Origin: UBA974 sp002292405 | GTDB taxonomy: Bacteria; Bacteroidota; Bacteroidia; Flavobacteriales_D; Sanyastnellaceae | Reading direction: 5' to 3' | Assembly (NCBI GenBank): GCA_943842425.1 | Contig: CALTBR010000003.1 | Location: 806,001 to 870,000, forward strand | Length of the DNA stretch: 64,000 bases | Part shown: one piece after another, positions 61,318 through 64,000 of the stretch | How the letters are laid out: each line of letters starts with the position of its first letter | How positions within the stretch are numbered: the stretch's first letter is position 1 | The notes under the pieces: generated by a model | The model's database searches: none | What the model saw: the letters and a program-made list of their open reading frames with translations, nothing else | Told to the model about the DNA's origin: nothing | Program-made: the position numbers and the translations under genes

Positions 61318-62836
61318 ATGATTTTTATTCAGTCATCGCGCAAAATAGAGCGTGCATGTAAAACTGTATTCTTTGGACTGTCGATTTTATTTTTTCAAGA
61401 CACTTCTTTGGCCCAAAATGAAGTTGATGTACTCAGATACTCAATAAAACAACCAACAGGTTCGATTCGCACAATGGGAATGGGTGGTGCATTTGGAGCC
61501 TTGGGAGCTGACATAGCTTCAATGGGAATAAATCCAGCTGGAATAGGACTATATAGAAGAGGAGACGTAAGTATTTCAACTGGGCTCTTTTCTAGTAAAA
61601 CAAAAGCAACACTTGGTGAAACTTCAAATCTAAGTTCCGATATTTCAGCAACAATCGGGTCATTCGGAATTGCTTTAACAATACCAAGTGTTCACCCTGA
61701 TTGGCCATTTATTACACTGGGAATTGCGCATCAAAAACAAGCAATATTTGACCAAGTCCTCGTGCTAGAAAACGCTCAACTAAACTCAAGTTTACTAGGA
61801 GTCTTTCAAACACTTGCTGACGGAACCCATAATGCAGATTTAGATAACGGCAGTGCATTTCCTTACACCGCATCACTTGCTTGGTATGCTTGGCTACTTG
61901 ATCCTAACGGATCTAGCAACACAGACTATATAACTCCATTTAACACAAGTGAATCAATTACTGTGAATCGTTGGATTGAAAGGTCTGGAAATATGGGAGA
62001 GACACAGTATTCAATGGGTAGTACATATAAGGAGTGGTTAAGTCTAGGAGCAACACTAGGTGTAACGAAACTCCAATTTATTGAAGAGTCTCGTCACGAG
62101 GAAATTCCATTAGAAGAAGAAATAGAATTGGTCTCTTGGACCTTTACCGAAAACTTAAATATTGAAGGGACAGGGTTTAATCTAAGGGTAGGAGCCATAG
62201 CAAAGGTATCAGATTGGATGAGACTGGGCCTGTCACTTCATTCACCTACTAGATTACATTTAATTGACAGCTACAACACCTCTATAAGCAGTACCTGGAA
62301 AAATGGTGAAAGCTATAGTCGAAACATCTCCCGAGGGTGGGTATGAGTATTTAATCATCACTCCAGGAAGGGCGATATTTAGTGCATCAATTTTGATGGG
62401 TAAACTAGCCCTCCTTTCAGCAGATTATGAAACGGTAAACTACAAAGGCGGAAAACTTAAATCCACTGATGGTTGGTTATCATCCGACTATGAGTTTGAG
62501 GCTGAGAACCAAGCTGTCATAGACTCATACGACAGAGGTCATGAAGCCCGCCTAGGGTTAGAAGTCCGAGTTGCAAAAAATTGGCGGGTTAGAATGGGGA
62601 GCAGTTTTTCCACTTCTCCTTATTCTGTCCAATCAGGCGTGATTTCAGATCCCTCAAAATATAAAGCGAGTTTCGGAGGTGAATTTAGGAGTGAGCAATG
62701 GTATGCCGGTTTTTCCTGGACTAGAACCTGGTACAGTGAAGACCTTTATCTGATGGACCCCGCTGTACAATTGTCTCCTATAGACATTGAGAGAACCCTG
62801 GGGATGATTTCAGTCGGAGCTGGTTATAGGTTGTAG
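61318..62836 (+). pseudogene. OmpP1/FadL-like outer-membrane protein, frameshifted
   Basis: Two pieces in different frames (61318-62346 and about 62318-62836) together give an outer-membrane transporter of about 505 aa. The first has a signal peptide ending FFQDTSLAQ, then SIRTMGMGGAFGALGADIAS and MGINPAGIGLYRRGDV, typical of the OMPP1/FadL/TodX family. The second continues SPEGGYEYLIITPGRAIFSA and ends YRL. The switch lies around 62325-62335, where one extra base would explain it (AAC ATC TCC against AAC TCT CCC). Hydrophobic compounds are the usual cargo. It starts 10 nt after the lipoprotein gene. Confidence 0.83.
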
Positions 62837-62869
62837 TATTGCTTCGTTTTCATAAAATAATAAACGCTA

Positions 62870-62900
62870 AAAGGGCTCGCATGAAGCGAGCCCTTTTTAA
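62870..62900. terminator. Bidirectional rho-independent terminator
   Basis: AAAGGGCTCGC (62870-62880) pairs perfectly with GCGAGCCCTTT (62886-62896) around a 5-nt loop, with T on the right and A on the left. It separates convergent genes ending at 62836 and 62941. Confidence 0.9.
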
Positions 62901-62940
62901 TTTGATTTATTACTTAGCGCAAATCTTCCGTACCGCTATA

Positions 62941-63741
62941 TCAATGCTTAAGCTTCTTAAGCTCTTTATCCATGATCGTGTCCATGCGTGCCTTCTCTTC
63001 CTCTGCAAGTTCTTTATCAACGAGGATACGTCCACTGTGCTCATCAACGATAATTTGCTTTCTTTGAGCAATATCAATCTGACGTTGTGGTGGGATTTTA
63101 ATAAAAGTACCTGCACTTGCCTGACGTTCAATTGGCACAACAGCAAGACCATTCTTCGCAGCGCTGCGAATTCGAGAGTATGTACGAAGTAAACGTTCGT
63201 CTATCGTTTTTGCCATCTTTTCGCTCTGCTTAAGAAGGACTTCTTCTTCAGCTTGAGTTTCAGCGATGATCTCATCCAACTCAGACTGTTTAGCTGTAAG
63301 ATCCGCAGTACGTTGGGTGTTTTTAGATCTTAAATTCTCAAGCCCTTCAGCTTTTTGAACTTGCTGAGCTTTGCACTCACGTATACGCTTTTCGCAAAGT
63401 TCAATCTCTAAGGTTTGGTATTCAACTTCTTTATTTAAAGACTCAAACTCACGGTTGTTACGTACGTTGTTCTTTTGATCCTCATACTTTTCAATAAGAG
63501 TTTGGCTTTCCTTGATTTGTATCTCATAAGCACTGACGCGCTGAGATACATTGTCGTTTTCCTCCTCCATCTTCTCAAGACGAGTTTTGAGGCCACCAAT
63601 TTCGTTTTCAAGATCTTCAACTTCAAGAGGAAGTTCACCACGTACCACACGGATACGGTCGATGCGGCTATCAATGAGCTGAAGATCGTATAAAGCGCGA
63701 AGTCTATCTTCGGCTGTGAGGGGCTTTTTAGTTTTTGCCAT
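62941..63741 (-). CDS. Coiled-coil protein with degenerate C4 zinc ribbon
   Basis: 266 aa of the coiled-coil/zinc-ribbon family found in Bacteroidota beside Nif3 genes. Residues about 30-180 form a long coiled coil (LENEIGGLKTRLEKMEEEND, EFESLNKEVEYQTLEIE). The C-terminal ribbon is present as SAGTFIKIPPQRQ and IIVDEHSGRILVD, but the four zinc-binding cysteines of relatives (CGGC, CEHC) are replaced by Ser-Ala-Gly-Thr and Asp-Glu-His-Ser. It is likely cytoplasmic; partner unknown. It follows the Nif3-family gene by 18 nt. Confidence 0.88.
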   Translation of the reverse strand: MAKTKKPLTAEDRLRALYDLQLIDSRIDRIRVVRGELPLEVEDLENEIGGLKTRLEKMEEENDNVSQRVSAYEIQIKESQTLIEKYEDQKNNVRNNREFESLNKEVEYQTLEIELCEKRIRECKAQQVQKAEGLENLRSKNTQRTADLTAKQSELDEIIAETQAEEEVLLKQSEKMAKTIDERLLRTYSRIRSAAKNGLAVVPIERQASAGTFIKIPPQRQIDIAQRKQIIVDEHSGRILVDKELAEEEKARMDTIMDKELKKLKH

Positions 63742-63759
63742 AGTACACTATGTTGTAAA

Positions 63760-63999
63760 TCAACGGATTTGAACAGGATTCGTATTAACCGAAGCCAAAC
63801 GAACCGCGAATTTAGTGAATTTATGCTTGATAACGTTTGCAATTAAGGCACTAGTTCGCCATTCACTTTCATAATGCCCCACATCGGCAATTAAAATCTT
63901 ACCATCTGCATCGAAATACTCGTGATATTTAAAATCAGAGGTGACAAAAACATCTGCGTTTTTAGACATTGCATCTCTTAGTAAAAATGAGCCTGAGCC
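63760..63999 (-). CDS. Nif3-like dinuclear metal center protein, C-terminal end
   Basis: The frame runs off the window's right edge, so the 5' part is missing; 79 residues are seen. The reading GSGSFLLRDAMSKNADVFVT is followed by SDFKYHEYF and LIADVGHYESE, which match the metal-binding C-terminal domain of the Nif3/YqfO family (the His and Glu in GHYESE are metal ligands). The function is unclear in bacteria. It lies 18 nt before the coiled-coil/zinc ribbon gene, a conserved neighbourhood. Confidence 0.88.
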   Translation of the reverse strand, partial: GSGSFLLRDAMSKNADVFVTSDFKYHEYFDADGKILIADVGHYESEWRTSALIANVIKHKFTKFAVRLASVNTNPVQIR

Positions 64000-64000
64000 A

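Overview
The window looks like a chromosome segment of a Bacteroidota bacterium, most likely a free-living (probably aquatic) member of the Flavobacteriales. The reasons are several proteins with type IX secretion (T9SS) C-terminal sorting tails, a TonB-dependent receptor of the carboxypeptidase-regulatory/plug/barrel type, -7 promoter boxes of the Bacteroidota kind (TAnnTTTG or TAnnTTG), a FISUMP-domain protein, and families typical of this phylum (GH3-like adenylating enzyme, BatA-type membrane protein, DUF3467, a DUF7033-type deacetylase-like protein, a degenerate dihydroorotase). Most of the DNA is A+T-rich; the umuDC/mutY stretch and above all the S8 protease gene are visibly richer in G+C.

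Layout. 1-1.8 kb: 3' end of a membrane pyrophosphatase and a YceI lipoprotein, closed by a strong terminator. 1.9-6.7 kb (minus): glmM, cysteine desulfurase, GH3-like enzyme, deoxynucleoside kinase. 6.9-12.5 kb (plus): tightly packed operon of TPR protein, phosphosulfolactate synthase-like protein, rhodanese, DUF368 membrane protein, aroE, murQ and a conserved unknown. 12.5-16.7 kb: DUF2400/TIGR02757 protein, BatA-like protein, dihydroorotase-like protein without metal ligands. 16.7-22.3 kb (minus): DUF3467, HAD phosphatase, membrane protein, upp, deacetylase-like protein, wecB, radC (interrupted by an in-frame TAG) and rpsT. 22.4-41.1 kb: carbohydrate and polymer degradation, with a secreted alpha-amylase, beta-mannosidase, GH20 hexosaminidase, CutC, secreted esterase, frameshifted phenylalanine hydroxylase, a lamin-tail/TonB receptor/phospholipase-D-like nuclease operon and a large beta-propeller protein. 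41.1-48 kb: YjbR, RluF, UmuC, UmuD, sulfotransferase, class IV aminotransferase, two small exported proteins and MutY. 48-50.4 kb: secreted subtilase.

50.4-58.7 kb is the accessory region. It holds secreted proteins and orphans with duplicated leaders, duplicated 3' flanks, two copies of a structured ~150-nt repeat carrying a conserved mini-ORF, and a ~3.5-kb segment bounded by a perfect 26-bp direct repeat. That segment has a frameshifted tyrosine recombinase at its right end, next to tRNA-Glu(UUC). 58.8-64 kb returns to ordinary genes: proS, a Gly/Tyr/Asn-rich lipoprotein, a frameshifted FadL-like porin, a coiled-coil protein with a degenerate zinc ribbon, and the end of a Nif3-family gene.

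Three observations stand out. First, about a dozen genes have a -7 box only 3-9 nt before the start codon, which predicts leaderless or nearly leaderless transcripts. Second, exported proteins carry either T9SS PNP-type tails or dockerin-like EF-hand tails, and an orphan dockerin-like tail lies behind mutY. Third, the repeat pair and the 26-bp bounded element define a small mobile or cassette-like zone. Four genes are broken by a single stop or indel (radC, phhA, integrase, FadL-like). They may be real pseudogenes or consensus errors; the sequence alone cannot decide.
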